Assembly: GCF_022662335.1 (NCBI RefSeq)
Contig: NZ_JAKNQJ010000011.1
Coordinates: 32,230 to 96,229 of the forward strand
DNA from: Sphingomonas sp. CROZ-RG-20F-R02-07
GTDB lineage: Bacteria > Pseudomonadota > Alphaproteobacteria > Sphingomonadales > Sphingomonadaceae
Length of the DNA stretch: 64,000 nucleotides
Direction: 5' to 3'
The notes under the pieces are model-generated. The model saw only the letters and a list, made by a program, of their open reading frames with translations. It had not been told where the DNA came from and made no database searches. The translations under genes and the position numbers were made by a program. Below, one piece after another: positions 1 through 8,911 of this stretch (positions are counted from its first letter, which is position 1; every line of letters begins with the position of its first letter).

Positions 1-1186
1 CCAGGTCGCGCATGAAGAGGATATCGGCGAGTTCGCCATTCTCGATCACCGCAAGCGCGGCGAGCCCACCTCGGCCAAGCCCGTGTACGATTACCGGATG
101 ATCGACGGCGACTTCCTCCTCGCGCCAGTCGCGCGCGCATGGCTGCTCGACGATCCGCGCGGACGGCAGCGGGCGGCCGCGTTCCTGCGAGAGTCCGGCG
201 CCGGGGCCGCGCTGGTGCGCAACCTGCGCTTCGTCGCGACGCGAACCGCCGCGTTTGCCGGGGCACCCGTCGCCGCCAACCTGATCGGGCTCAAGCCCGG
301 CATGGATGCGGGGGAATGGCGCGACAGCAACGACGGCCTGGGCGGCGGCCGATATCCCTATGACGTCAACGCGATCCTCGCCCCCGCGGCGCTCGATGCG
401 GCGGCCGCGCTGTACGAGGCGGGGCTGCTCGCACCCTATGTCTCGCCCGCCGACCGACCGGCGTTCGCCGGCCTGGTCGCGCGTGCCGCCGCCTGGCGCG
501 CCCAGGCCGCCCCGATGTTCGCGGTGACCATCCCCGCCGATCAGGCACGGCAGGCGGTTGCGGCCTATGCCGCCAAGGCCGGCGTGCCCGCAGCGGACGC
601 ACTGCGCGCGCTGAACGGGCAGCCCGTCCGTTTCAACGCGATCGCGCTCGACGCCGCCGGCCGGCCCATCCCGATCGAGCATTCGGACGAAGGTTTCGCG
701 CTCCTGTTCGGCCGTCCCGATGCGGCCGCGCTCGACACCGCTGCCGCCACGCTCGGGCGCCCCTTTCCCGCCGGGCTGCTCACCGGCGCCGGGCTGCTCG
801 TCGCCAACCCCGTATTCGCAAACCCGGCGCTCCAGGCGAAGTTCGGGCCCGGCGCCTATCACGGCACGGTGATCTGGTCGTGGCATCAGGCGCTTGCCGC
901 CGCCGGGCTGGCGCGTCAGCTCGCGCGCAACGATCTCGCCCCGGAAACGCGCACCGCACTGCGCACCACGCAGGCCTGTCTCTGGCGCGCAATCGCGGCA
1001 ACGCGCAGCGTTCAGAGTTCCGAACTCTGGTCGTGGCGGTTCGACGCCGGGCGCTACCGCATCGCCCCGTTCGGCGCGAGTGGGCAGGATGCGGACGAAT
1101 CGAACGCGGCGCAGCTCTGGAGCACCGTCTATCTCGCGCTGCGGGCGCCGGCCGCCGATCCCACGGCGGATTGCCCGGGAACGTGA
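1..1186 (+). CDS. Six-hairpin glycosidase-like protein, 5'-truncated
   Basis: The reading frame is open from base 2, so the gene starts before the window; 394 residues are visible. The stretch GEWRDSNDGLGGG followed by PYDVN and long Ala-rich helices resembles the (alpha/alpha)6 toroid of glucoamylase or glycogen-debranching-type enzymes, where such a WRDS..GL segment lines the active site. I infer a carbohydrate-active or carbohydrate-binding protein and cannot name a substrate. Its TGA lies inside a GTGA overlap with the halogenase start, so the two are translationally coupled. The signal peptide, if any, lies outside the window. It could also be an uncharacterised non-enzymatic helical-barrel protein. 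Confidence 0.55.
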   Translation, partial: QVAHEEDIGEFAILDHRKRGEPTSAKPVYDYRMIDGDFLLAPVARAWLLDDPRGRQRAAAFLRESGAGAALVRNLRFVATRTAAFAGAPVAANLIGLKPGMDAGEWRDSNDGLGGGRYPYDVNAILAPAALDAAAALYEAGLLAPYVSPADRPAFAGLVARAAAWRAQAAPMFAVTIPADQARQAVAAYAAKAGVPAADALRALNGQPVRFNAIALDAAGRPIPIEHSDEGFALLFGRPDAAALDTAAATLGRPFPAGLLTGAGLLVANPVFANPALQAKFGPGAYHGTVIWSWHQALAAAGLARQLARNDLAPETRTALRTTQACLWRAIAATRSVQSSELWSWRFDAGRYRIAPFGASGQDADESNAAQLWSTVYLALRAPAADPTADCPGT

Positions 1187-2670
1187 GCACGGCCGGCGTC
1201 CGCGAGGTCGTCATCCTGGGCGGCGGCACCGCCGGATGGATGACGGCCGCGGCGCTGGTGCGCGCGCTCGAAGGATCGGGGCGCCGCGTGACGCTCGTGG
1301 AGTCCGACGCGATCGGCACCGTGGGCGTCGGCGAAGCGACGATCCCGACGATCCACTGGTTCAACCAGATCGTCGGGCTGGACGAGGCGGAGTTCCTCCG
1401 CGAGACCAAGGCGACCTACAAGCTCGGCATCGAATTCGCCGGCTGGAACGGCCCGGGCAGCGCCTATTTCCACCCGTTCGGCACCTTCGGGCCGCCGGGC
1501 GACGGCGTGATGTTCCTCCACCGGCTGATCCGCGGGCGGCTGGACGGGCTCGACATCGCCACCGAAGACGTGTCGCTCACCGCCCGTGCGGCGCGGACCG
1601 CCCGCTTCGCCAAGCCCGTCGCCGATCCGCGTTCGCTGCTGTCGACCCTGGGTTACGCCTATCATTTCGATGCCGGTCTCTACGCGCGTTACCTGCGCCG
1701 CCACGCCGAGGCGCGCGGGGTGACGCGGATCGAGGGCAAGGTCGCCACGGTCGAGCAGCATCCCGAAACCGGTTGCATCACCGCGCTGACGACCGAGGCC
1801 GGTGCGCGGATCGCCGGCGACCTGTTCATCGATTGCTCGGGTTTTCGCGGGCTGCTGATCGAGGAGACGCTGGGCGCCGGTTATGACGACTGGTCGCAAT
1901 GGCTGCCCTGCGACCGCGCCTGGGCGGCGCCCGGCGCGGCCGAGGCCGCGGTGATCCCCTATACCCGCGCGACCGCAGCGGAGGCCGGATGGCGCTGGCG
2001 CATTCCGCTCCAGCACCGTACCGGCAACGGCTATGTCTTCGCCAGCCGTTTCCAGGACGAGGACGCCGCGCGGGCCTCGCTGCTGGCGGCGCTGCCCACG
2101 CCGCCGCTCGCCGATCCGCGGTTGATCCGTTTCACGCCCGGCCGCCGCCGCCGGGCCTGGGTGAAGAATGTCGTGGCAATTGGTCTGTCGAGCGGGTTCC
2201 TCGAGCCGCTCGAATCGACCAGCATCCACCTGATCCAGAGCGGCATCGCCAAGCTGCTCGCGCTCTTCCCACGAAACGGCGACGATGCGCTGCTGGCCGA
2301 ACAATATGACCGCGTGCTCGCGCAGGAGATGCGCGATATCCGGGATTTCCTGATCCTGCATTACCGGCAGACTGCCGGGCGCGGCGAACCGCTGTGGCGC
2401 TATTGCCGCGCGATGCCGATCCCGGAGACGCTCGCCTACCGGATCGATCAGTTCCGGCGATCGGGACGGATCATGCTGTCGAGCGACGACCTGTTCCGCG
2501 ACGCGAGCTGGTTCGCCGTGCTGGATGGCCAAGGCGTGGTGCCCACCGATTACAACCCGATGATCGAAGCGGCGGGCGCGGAGGACAATCGCGGCTACCT
2601 GAACGCGCTACGCAAAGCGATCGCGGACGCCTGCGCGAAATTGCCGACGCTGGCCTCGCAGTCCGGCTGA
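1183..2670 (+). CDS. Flavin-dependent tryptophan halogenase family protein
   Basis: A 495-residue member of the tryptophan halogenase family (PrnA/RebH class), which uses FADH2, O2 and halide to halogenate indoles or other electron-rich aromatics in the cytoplasm. Visible hallmarks are the FAD-binding GGGTAGW at residues 13-19, the catalytic lysine K80 in the segment TYKLGI, the family signature WRWRIP at about 270-275, and the catalytic glutamate E344 in LEPLEST. The length matches the family (about 500). The start is GTG at 1183, overlapping the upstream stop as GTGA; the frame is open further upstream, but that part shadows the previous gene. No flavin reductase or NRPS/PKS gene is nearby. 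In sphingomonads such genes usually sit near TonB-receptor carbohydrate loci, so the true substrate may not be free tryptophan. Confidence 0.9.
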   Translation: MSTAGVREVVILGGGTAGWMTAAALVRALEGSGRRVTLVESDAIGTVGVGEATIPTIHWFNQIVGLDEAEFLRETKATYKLGIEFAGWNGPGSAYFHPFGTFGPPGDGVMFLHRLIRGRLDGLDIATEDVSLTARAARTARFAKPVADPRSLLSTLGYAYHFDAGLYARYLRRHAEARGVTRIEGKVATVEQHPETGCITALTTEAGARIAGDLFIDCSGFRGLLIEETLGAGYDDWSQWLPCDRAWAAPGAAEAAVIPYTRATAAEAGWRWRIPLQHRTGNGYVFASRFQDEDAARASLLAALPTPPLADPRLIRFTPGRRRRAWVKNVVAIGLSSGFLEPLESTSIHLIQSGIAKLLALFPRNGDDALLAEQYDRVLAQEMRDIRDFLILHYRQTAGRGEPLWRYCRAMPIPETLAYRIDQFRRSGRIMLSSDDLFRDASWFAVLDGQGVVPTDYNPMIEAAGAEDNRGYLNALRKAIADACAKLPTLASQSG

Positions 2671-2729
2671 CCCAGCAGGCGCCGTCGGTAGCGGTCACGC
2701 AGCCCGGCCCAAAGCATCGCCAGATAAGG

Positions 2730-2766
2730 AAAAGCCCCGCCATCCCAGTGCGATGGCGGGGCTTTT
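2730..2766. terminator. Bidirectional Rho-independent terminator
   Basis: An 11-bp GC-rich perfect stem (2734-2744 with 2752-2762) and a 7-nt loop are flanked by AAAA on the left and TTTT on the right. It can end the halogenase transcript on the plus strand and the tRNA-Val transcript on the minus strand. It directly abuts the encoded CCA end of the tRNA. Confidence 0.85.
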
Positions 2767-2840
2767 GGTGGGCGTGGCAAGGATTGAACTTGCGACCCCT
2801 GCGATGTCAACACAGTGCTCTACCACTGAGCTACACGCCC
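2766..2840 (-). tRNA. tRNA-Val (anticodon GAC)
   Basis: On the minus strand a 75-nt cloverleaf folds: acceptor GGGCGTG/CACGCCC, D-arm GCTC..GAGC, anticodon stem CTGTG/CGCAG with loop TTGACAT (anticodon GAC, reads GUC/GUU valine codons), and T-arm GCAAG TTCAATC CTTGC. CCA is encoded at the 3' end (2766-2768). A terminator follows at once, and a plausible promoter lies 12 nt or more upstream. Confidence 0.96.
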
Positions 2841-2852
2841 GTGAGGAAGCGG

Positions 2853-2881
2853 CGTCTAGCGGGGGTTTCCCGCCAGCGCAA
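2853..2881 (-). promoter_or_regulatory. Putative sigma70-type promoter of tRNA-Val
   Basis: Read on the minus strand: TTGCGC, 17 bp, TAGACG, ending 12 nt before the tRNA 5' end. Spacing is ideal and both hexamers match consensus only in part. It lies in the 46-bp gap after cpdR, so the tRNA can be transcribed on its own. Confidence 0.45.
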
Positions 2882-2886
2882 GCGGT

Positions 2887-3264
2887 TCAGTTGCGGCTCG
2901 TCGCCGAACCGGGCTCGAACAGCCGGTCCACCTCCATGACGAGGTCGCGCAGGTGGAAGGGTTTGGAGAGGACGCGGGCGTTGGGCATCGCGCGGCCCGC
3001 CTTCAGCGTCACCGCGGCGAACCCGGTGATGAACATGACGCGCAGGTTCGGGCGCATCTCGCCCGCACGCTGCGCCAGTTCGATTCCGTCCATCTCGGGC
3101 ATCACGATATCGGTGAGCAGCAGGTCGAAGGTCTCGGCTTCGAGCAGCGGGATCGCCGCGGTGCCGCGGTCCACCGCGCGAACGGCATAGCCCGATCGCT
3201 CCAGCGCGCGCGTCAGATATTCGCGCATGACCTGGTCGTCCTCGGCCAGCAGGATTCGGTACAT
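2887..3264 (-). CDS. cpdR: Single-domain response regulator CpdR
   Basis: A 125-residue stand-alone receiver domain. The acidic pocket E8-D9-D10, phosphoacceptor D52 in LLLTDIVMPEMDG, T80 and K101 (LSKPFHLRDL) are all present, and the sequence closely follows Caulobacter CpdR. CpdR in its unphosphorylated form primes ClpXP for degradation of cell-cycle substrates and localises the protease to the pole; CckA-ChpT phosphorylation switches it off. ATG at 3264 has the Shine-Dalgarno-like AAGGGG upstream; the longer upstream frame is not CpdR-like. It is divergent from the formylglutamate hydrolase gene. clpA and sspB occur later in the window. Confidence 0.93.
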   Translation of the reverse strand: MYRILLAEDDQVMREYLTRALERSGYAVRAVDRGTAAIPLLEAETFDLLLTDIVMPEMDGIELAQRAGEMRPNLRVMFITGFAAVTLKAGRAMPNARVLSKPFHLRDLVMEVDRLFEPGSATSRN

Positions 3265-3418
3265 GGATCGCCCCTTGGATGAAGCCCGGTCGATACCGCG
3301 CAGGGTGTTAAAAGTCTGTTCGAAAACGCGCATCGGGCGCACTTGTCGGGCGATAGGCCGCATGGACGCGCCCCGGGGACATTGCAGCGGCCCACACGTG
3401 CGCCTAGCCTGACGCCGG

Positions 3419-4258
3419 ATGGCATCGTTCGCGCATTTCGGCCCCTGGCCCCCTGCGAGCCCCGTCATCCTGTCCGTGCCGCATGCCGGGCGCGATTACC
3501 CGCAGGCGTTGCGATCGGCGTTGCGCGTGCCCCTGGCGGCGCTGTTGCCGCTGGAGGATCGCTTCGTGGATCGGGTCGCGAGCGCAGCGCGGGGGTTGCG
3601 CACGATGCTGGTGCAGACCGCACCCCGCGCCTGGATCGATCTCAACCGCAGCGAGGACGAACGCGATCCGCGCGTGGACGAGGGCGCGCGGCCGACCGCG
3701 CTGCCGATCGCCTCGCCCAAGCTGCGCAGCGGTCTGGGCCTGGTGCCGCGCCGCGCGAGCGGCACCGCGGAATTGTGGCGCCGGCGGTTCACCGAAGCCG
3801 AGATCGCGGCGCGCATCGCGGAGGATCACCGCCCCTATCACGCCGCGCTCACGCGGGCGCTGGCGGCGGCGCACACGCGGTTCGGCGTGGCGGTGCTGCT
3901 CGACGTGCATTCGATGCCGCCGCTGGGCGGGGCGAGCCCCCCGCGGATCGTCATCGGCGATCGCTTCGGCCGGTCGGCGGCGTCGCGCTTCGTCGCCCGG
4001 ATCGAGGCGGAGGCGGCGAACGCCGACATCCCCGCCGCTCTCAACAGCCCCTATGCCGGCGCGCATATCCTCGACATGCACGGCCGGCCCGCGGACGGCA
4101 TCCATGCGGTGCAACTGGAGATCGACCGGTCGTCCTATCTGGGCGCGCGACTCGACCAGCCCGGCCCCGGTCTGCCGGCCACCGTCGCGCTGCTGGCCCG
4201 GATCATCGCCGCGCTGGAGGACGAGGCCCTGGCGCCGCTCGCCCAGGCGGCGGAATAG
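3419..4258 (+). CDS. N-formylglutamate amidohydrolase family protein
   Basis: 279 residues of the N-formylglutamate deformylase family (HutG-type FGase), zinc-dependent hydrolases that release glutamate and formate in histidine degradation. Family features are SVPHAGRDYP near the N terminus, the central DLNRSEDE and DVHSMPP segments that supply metal and catalytic residues, and LNSPYAGAHI. No other hut gene is nearby, so this may be an orphan amidohydrolase with another N-acyl amino-acid substrate. It is divergent from cpdR across a 154-bp gap; ATG at 3419 begins the conserved region. Confidence 0.85.
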   Translation: MASFAHFGPWPPASPVILSVPHAGRDYPQALRSALRVPLAALLPLEDRFVDRVASAARGLRTMLVQTAPRAWIDLNRSEDERDPRVDEGARPTALPIASPKLRSGLGLVPRRASGTAELWRRRFTEAEIAARIAEDHRPYHAALTRALAAAHTRFGVAVLLDVHSMPPLGGASPPRIVIGDRFGRSAASRFVARIEAEAANADIPAALNSPYAGAHILDMHGRPADGIHAVQLEIDRSSYLGARLDQPGPGLPATVALLARIIAALEDEALAPLAQAAE

Positions 4259-4427
4259 CGCGCCCTTCAGCCCCCTGCGCTTGCGGACCGCGAAAGATCG
4301 TAGGACTTAAAAAAACCGCCCCGCGCATGAAGCGCGAGGCGGCCAAGGTTCAGGGAGGAGACACGCTGAAAGCGCGTCATACGGCGGCGCGAAAGGGGGG
4401 GACACGTCGCCGTACGAGTGGGATATA

Positions 4428-4464
4428 GGCCCCCTTTTTCGGGGTTCAACCCGAAAATGGGGGC
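4428..4464. terminator. Hairpin between convergent genes, probable terminator
   Basis: An inverted repeat GGCCCCC...GGGGGCC (4428-4434/4458-4464) is extended by T-rich/A-rich and CGGG/CCCG pairing around a 6-nt loop. On the plus strand it is followed by a T-run at 4472-4477. It lies between the amidohydrolase gene and the oppositely oriented SapC gene. The rest of the 232-bp gap shows no coding signal. Confidence 0.55.
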
Positions 4465-4490
4465 CTGTCGCTTTTTTCAGGAAAGCCGCA

Positions 4491-5258
4491 TCAGAACGAC
4501 AGTTGCGGCTGCGGCTGCTTGCCGAGCATCGTCTGGCGCGCGAAGATCTCGCGCATCAGCGCCAGCGAGAAGAGATGCGCATAGACGAGGGGCAGCAGCC
4601 CCGACTGGGTGATCTTGCGGAGCTGATCGCCGCGCAGCGCCATCAGCTTTTCCTCGTTCACCATCTGGAACCCGCGATAGAGGAAGGGCTGTGCCGCACC
4701 GTCGGGCTGGATCGTCACCTCGCCCTCCATCAGCAGATCCAGATCGCGCAGCTCCTTCATGAAGTTCTGCGTGCGCGCGCCGGCCTGTTCGAAGGTTTCG
4801 TTGAAGGCGAGGATATCCTTGGTCACCTGGCTCGGCTGGCCATCCTCGAACAGCGGCTGGCCGTCCTCGAACGCGCCGATCGTGTCGGTGGTCGGATCGA
4901 AGCACAGCGACAGTTCCTGCGCATCGGGGCGCAGGCGTGCGAGCATATAGGGATAGCGCCGGATATAGGCGGGGATGTAGAGATTTTCCTCGGACAGCTT
5001 GCCCTCGTCGTCGACGAAGACGTTGACGCCCTCGTTCAGCCCCATCAGCGCGAGCGGGATGGCATCGTCGCCCACCGAGAACACGATCGGCATGTGCCGC
5101 TGGACGAGCTGGAACTCGTCGGTCGTGATCGGCACCGCGTGCTGGCCGACCAGGAAGGGCGCGGTCGGCTGGGCGCGGATGCGCCAGTCGGCATGGGTTT
5201 CGCTCGAAAGCGGCTCCAGGCCGTTGTAGAAAAGCGGAAGCTGAGCGGCGCTGGCCAT
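4491..5258 (-). CDS. SapC family protein
   Basis: 255 residues matching the SapC family (named after a Campylobacter S-layer locus), common and multicopy in sphingomonads and Caulobacter. It has the typical start LPLFYNGLEPLSSETH and the QHAVPITTDEF segment. There is no signal peptide or membrane segment. The biochemical function is unknown; in sphingomonads it often lies near tryptophan halogenases and TonB-dependent receptors, as here. ATG at 5258 is preceded by GGAGATCCC, a good ribosome binding site; the frame extends upstream but without SapC similarity. Confidence 0.85.
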   Translation of the reverse strand: MASAAQLPLFYNGLEPLSSETHADWRIRAQPTAPFLVGQHAVPITTDEFQLVQRHMPIVFSVGDDAIPLALMGLNEGVNVFVDDEGKLSEENLYIPAYIRRYPYMLARLRPDAQELSLCFDPTTDTIGAFEDGQPLFEDGQPSQVTKDILAFNETFEQAGARTQNFMKELRDLDLLMEGEVTIQPDGAAQPFLYRGFQMVNEEKLMALRGDQLRKITQSGLLPLVYAHLFSLALMREIFARQTMLGKQPQPQLSF

Positions 5259-5313
5259 GGGATCTCCAATCGGGTTGCCGACGGTGTTCGCTCCCGCCGA
5301 TTGGGAGGGCGCT

Positions 5314-6762
5314 CTATGGCGTAGGCGCGGCCCGTGCAAGCACGGGCGCGACGAGCTTGCCCGGATTGAGGAGGCCCTGCGGATCGAACGCGGCCTTCAC
5401 CGCGCGCAACGCGGCCATCCGCGCCGGCGACGACAGCCGCGCGAGTTCGCCCAGCTTCATCTGCCCGATGCCGTGTTCGGCGGAGATCGATCCGCCCGCC
5501 GCCACGACGAGATCGTGCACGAAGCGGGTGATGCCCGGCGCATCCTCGGCATACCAGCGGACGGGATCGACGCCGGCCGGCGCGCGGACGTGGAAGTGCA
5601 CGTTGCCGTCGCCCAGGTGACCGAAGCCGCTGGCATGCGTGCCGGGAAAACGGGCATCGCACGCGCTGGCGGCATCGATCATGAAATCGGGCATCGCCTC
5701 CACCGGTACGGAAATGTCGTGCTGGACGGCGGGCCCCTGCGCGCGCTCCGCATCCGACAGCGAATCGCGCAGCCGCCAGAAGGCCTGCGCCTGCGCCTCG
5801 CTCGCCGCAACGATCGCGTCGGCGGCATTGCCGGCCTCCAGCGCCTCGCCCAGCAGCGTCTCGAGCAGCTGGGCGGGATCGCCCTGCCCCTCGCCCGCGG
5901 TCGCCTCGATCAGCACGTGCCAGGGATGGCGCCCCGCGAGCGGCGGCTGCGCCGACAGATGCGCCAGCGCCGCGCGCAGCGATTCCTCGGGCAACAACTC
6001 GAAACTTTCCAGTGCGTCGGTCCGCGCCTCCAGCCGGCGCAGCAAGGCGAGTGCGGCATGCGGACTGGCGACGCCAGCCCAACCGACGGCGCGCGCCGCG
6101 ACCGCGGGCACGATCCGCAGCGTGGCGGCGGTGACGATGCCCAGCGTCCCCTCCGCCCCCACCAGGAGCTGCGTGAGGTCATAGCCGCGATTGTCCTTGC
6201 GCAGCGCCGCCAGCCCGTCGTGCACCGATCCATCGGGCAGCACCGCCTCCACGCCGGCCACCAACCCGCGCATCGTACCGAAGCGCAGCACCTGCGTTCC
6301 GCCCGCATTGGTCGAGACGAGGCCACCGATCGTCGCGGTTCCCCGCGCGCCGAGCGTGAGCGGGAAACGGCGCCCCGCCGCCAGCGCGGCATCGTTCAGG
6401 TCCGACAGGATCACGCCCGCTTCCGCCACCGCCAGGCCGCTTGCCGGATCGAGGCGGCGGATGCGGTTCATCCGCCGCAGCGACAGGATCAGCGCCGATC
6501 CGTCGGGAGGCGGGGTCGCGCCGCCCACCATCGAACTGTTGCCACCCTGCGGCACCAGCGCCACGCCGTGATGCGCCGCCGCCGCGACGATCGCCGCCAC
6601 CTCCGCGGTCGATTCCGGCGCGAGCAAGGCGGGCGCGGCACCGCGGAAACGCTTGCGCCAGTCGACCAGCCAGGGTGCGATCGCGTCCGGATCGGTGACG
6701 ATCGACCGGGGCGACAGCCGAGGCGCGAGATCCTCGATCATGGCGGCCTGATCCCGGTTCAT
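5314..6762 (-). CDS. FAD-linked oxidase, D-2-hydroxyglutarate dehydrogenase/GlcD type
   Basis: 482 residues. The PCMH-type FAD-binding domain is marked by PQGGNSSMVGG, GTATIGGLVSTNAGG and GAEGTLGIVTAATLR. The C-terminal FAD-linked oxidase domain has FGHLGDGNVHFHV and EHGIGQMK, with the metal- and substrate-binding His and Glu of D-lactate and D-2-hydroxyglutarate dehydrogenases, and ends at LNPGKL. It probably oxidises a D-2-hydroxyacid and passes electrons to ETF or a quinone. The sequence cannot separate D-2-hydroxyglutarate, D-lactate and glycolate specificity. It is encoded alone and has no GlcE/GlcF partners. Confidence 0.87.
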   Translation of the reverse strand: MNRDQAAMIEDLAPRLSPRSIVTDPDAIAPWLVDWRKRFRGAAPALLAPESTAEVAAIVAAAAHHGVALVPQGGNSSMVGGATPPPDGSALILSLRRMNRIRRLDPASGLAVAEAGVILSDLNDAALAAGRRFPLTLGARGTATIGGLVSTNAGGTQVLRFGTMRGLVAGVEAVLPDGSVHDGLAALRKDNRGYDLTQLLVGAEGTLGIVTAATLRIVPAVAARAVGWAGVASPHAALALLRRLEARTDALESFELLPEESLRAALAHLSAQPPLAGRHPWHVLIEATAGEGQGDPAQLLETLLGEALEAGNAADAIVAASEAQAQAFWRLRDSLSDAERAQGPAVQHDISVPVEAMPDFMIDAASACDARFPGTHASGFGHLGDGNVHFHVRAPAGVDPVRWYAEDAPGITRFVHDLVVAAGGSISAEHGIGQMKLGELARLSSPARMAALRAVKAAFDPQGLLNPGKLVAPVLARAAPTP

Positions 6763-6826
6763 GACGCGGGCGCTACGCCCAATTCATCGGACGTTCAATG
6801 ATTTCGCCTAACCAGCGGGTATCGAC

Positions 6827-7288
6827 ATGCCGCAGTCCGCGATTCCCTCTTTGCTTGCGCTGCTCGCCGCCACCACGGCCGCGGATTCGCGCATGCCGCA
6901 GCCGCCGCCCCAGCCCGGCCTCCGCATCCAGCAGATGACCATCCACGAACGGATCATCATCCGGGTGCCGCGCGTCGATGCGGGGGCGCCCTACACCCCC
7001 GTCCCACTCGCCGCCTGGAAGGAGAAGAAGGGGCCGAAATGCCTGATACCCGGCCATTTCGCGGGCGCGATGATCTCGGGGCCGGGGATCGTGGACATCA
7101 TGCTCGACGACGGCCGCCGGATGCGCGCGAAGCTCGACCGCGATTGCCGGCCGCTCGATTACTATCCCGGCTTCTACATCAAGCCCGGTATCGACGGGCA
7201 GGTGTGCGCCGATCGTGACAGCATCCGCGTGCGATCGGGCGCAAGCTGCGGAATCGACAGCTTCAAGCTGCTGAAAGCGAAGCGCTGA
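6827..7288 (+). CDS. Conserved hypothetical protein, probably periplasmic
   Basis: 153 residues with a short hydrophobic N terminus ending near AADS (a weak signal peptide), then a soluble domain with VPLAAWKEKKGPKC, GPGIVDIMLDDGRRMRAKLDRDC and PGIDGQVCADRD. Four cysteines in the mature part could form two disulfides. I recognise no family with a function; similar proteins are found in sphingomonads. It is divergent from the FAD oxidase across 64 bp. Codon use and GC match its neighbours. Confidence 0.7.
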   Translation: MPQSAIPSLLALLAATTAADSRMPQPPPQPGLRIQQMTIHERIIIRVPRVDAGAPYTPVPLAAWKEKKGPKCLIPGHFAGAMISGPGIVDIMLDDGRRMRAKLDRDCRPLDYYPGFYIKPGIDGQVCADRDSIRVRSGASCGIDSFKLLKAKR

Positions 7289-7408
7289 GCGGCATCCCCG
7301 TCCTCTTTCCTTGACATTTCGCCCCAAATCCGCGAGCCGACGGCGGTTGGCGGATGCGCATGTGCTCCTGCCGCGTGGCCTTCCCGGCCCATTGCCTCGG
7401 ATGCTTGC

Positions 7409-8845
7409 ATGACCTTTGCCGATCTCGGCCTTTCCGACGAACTGCTGAAGGCGGTGAACGATTCCGGCTATACGGAGCCGACGCCGATCCAGGCGGCCGC
7501 GATCCCGCCGGTGCTGATGATGAAGGACATCATCGGCATCGCGCAGACGGGCACCGGCAAGACCGCGAGCTTCGTGCTGCCGATGATCGACATTCTGGCG
7601 CATGGCCGCAGCCGCGCACGGATGCCGCGCAGCCTGATCCTCGAGCCGACGCGGGAACTCGCCGCGCAGGTGGCCGAGAATTTCGAGAAATACGGCAAGA
7701 ACCACAAGCTTTCGATGGCGCTGCTGATCGGCGGCGTGTCGATGGGCGACCAGCTCGCCGCGCTAGAAAAGGGCGTCGACGTGCTGATCGCGACGCCCGG
7801 GCGGCTGATGGACCTGTTCGGGCGTGGCAAGATCCTGCTCAACGGCTGCTCGCTTCTGGTGATCGACGAGGCGGACCGGATGCTCGACATGGGGTTCATC
7901 CCCGATATCGAGGAGATCTGCACCAAGCTGCCCAAGCAGCGCCAGACCTTGCTGTTTTCGGCGACGATGCCGGCACCGATCAAGAAGCTGGCCGACAAGT
8001 TCCTCGACAATCCGAAGCGGATCGAGGTGGCGCGCCCTGCCTCCACCAACACCAACATCACCCAGTATCTCGTCCCCGTCGCCTCGCAATCCGCCAAGCG
8101 CGAGACGCTGCGCCGCATCCTGGCGCAGGAGGAGGTGACCAACGCGATCATCTTCTGCAACCGCAAGACGACGGTGCGCGAGCTGAACAAGGTGCTGAAA
8201 CAGGCCGGCCTGAAATCGGGCGAGATCCATGGCGACATGGAACAGCGCGAGCGGCTCGCCGAACTGGAATTGTTCAAGACCGGGGCCGTGAACGTGCTCG
8301 TCGCCTCCGACGTCGCCGCGCGCGGGCTGGACATCAAGGGCGTGAGCACCGTCTTCAACTATGACGCGCCGTGGCATCCGGACGATTATGTCCACCGCAT
8401 CGGCCGCACCGGCCGCGCGGGCGCCACCGGCACCGCCTATACCTTCGTCACGCCCGAGGATGCCGAGAACATCCAGAATATCGAGAAGCTGACCGGCCAG
8501 ACGATCCAGCGGCTCGAAACGCCGAAGACCGCCGACGCCGCGGCCCCGGCCGAGGAAGTCCGCGCCCCCCGCCGCGAACGCAGCCGCCCCCTTCGCGAGA
8601 GCGAGGCACCGCAGACCGAGGCATTCCAGGCCGAGGCCGCGCCAGCACCCGAGCCACACGCCGAGCGCGCCCGCGCCGCGCGTCCTTCGCGCAGCGATCG
8701 CCCCACCCAGGCGGAGCCACGCGTCGAAAAGCCGCGCAAGGATCCGGCGCGCCGCACGAACCGCAACGACACCCGCGACGATGGTCCGGACGAGGGTTGG
8801 AACGGCCCCATCCCAGAATTCCTGCGTGCCGTGATAGGCGGTTGA
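7409..8845 (+). CDS. DEAD-box RNA helicase, RhlE-like
   Basis: A 478-residue ATP-dependent RNA helicase. The core motifs are complete and in order: TPIQ (Q motif) about 25-28, AQTGTGKT 45-52, PTREL 80-84, TPGR 129-132, DEAD 153-156, SAT 184-186, ARGLD 304-308, HRIGRTGR 329-336. Residues 378-478 form a Pro/Ala/Arg-rich low-complexity tail, typical of RhlE proteins and probably RNA-binding. Likely roles are ribosome assembly or RNA decay at low temperature. The 120-bp leader contains a TTGACA at 7311 but no clear -10. A second paralogue lies at 43660-45069. Confidence 0.92.
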   Translation: MTFADLGLSDELLKAVNDSGYTEPTPIQAAAIPPVLMMKDIIGIAQTGTGKTASFVLPMIDILAHGRSRARMPRSLILEPTRELAAQVAENFEKYGKNHKLSMALLIGGVSMGDQLAALEKGVDVLIATPGRLMDLFGRGKILLNGCSLLVIDEADRMLDMGFIPDIEEICTKLPKQRQTLLFSATMPAPIKKLADKFLDNPKRIEVARPASTNTNITQYLVPVASQSAKRETLRRILAQEEVTNAIIFCNRKTTVRELNKVLKQAGLKSGEIHGDMEQRERLAELELFKTGAVNVLVASDVAARGLDIKGVSTVFNYDAPWHPDDYVHRIGRTGRAGATGTAYTFVTPEDAENIQNIEKLTGQTIQRLETPKTADAAAPAEEVRAPRRERSRPLRESEAPQTEAFQAEAAPAPEPHAERARAARPSRSDRPTQAEPRVEKPRKDPARRTNRNDTRDDGPDEGWNGPIPEFLRAVIGG

Positions 8846-8911
8846 TCTTGCCATCGGCGACACGGGCTGGTGAATGATCGCGACGGCCCCGACCTTTCCA
8901 GGAGAATCCCG

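Noticed and set aside
880..1182. N-terminal extension of the halogenase frame
   Set aside because: It overlaps the upstream gene in another frame and has no FAD-domain similarity. The GTG at 1183 places GGGTAGW at the expected distance.
1129..2532. A 467-codon open frame antisense to the halogenase
   Set aside because: The halogenase motifs are complete on the plus strand; the antisense frame matches nothing.
1183..2670. Halogenated natural-product biosynthetic cluster
   Set aside because: No NRPS, PKS, tryptophan oxidase or flavin reductase gene lies nearby in the window.
2766..2769. tRNA-Val lacking CCA
   Set aside because: Reverse complement shows ACCA encoded at the 3' end.
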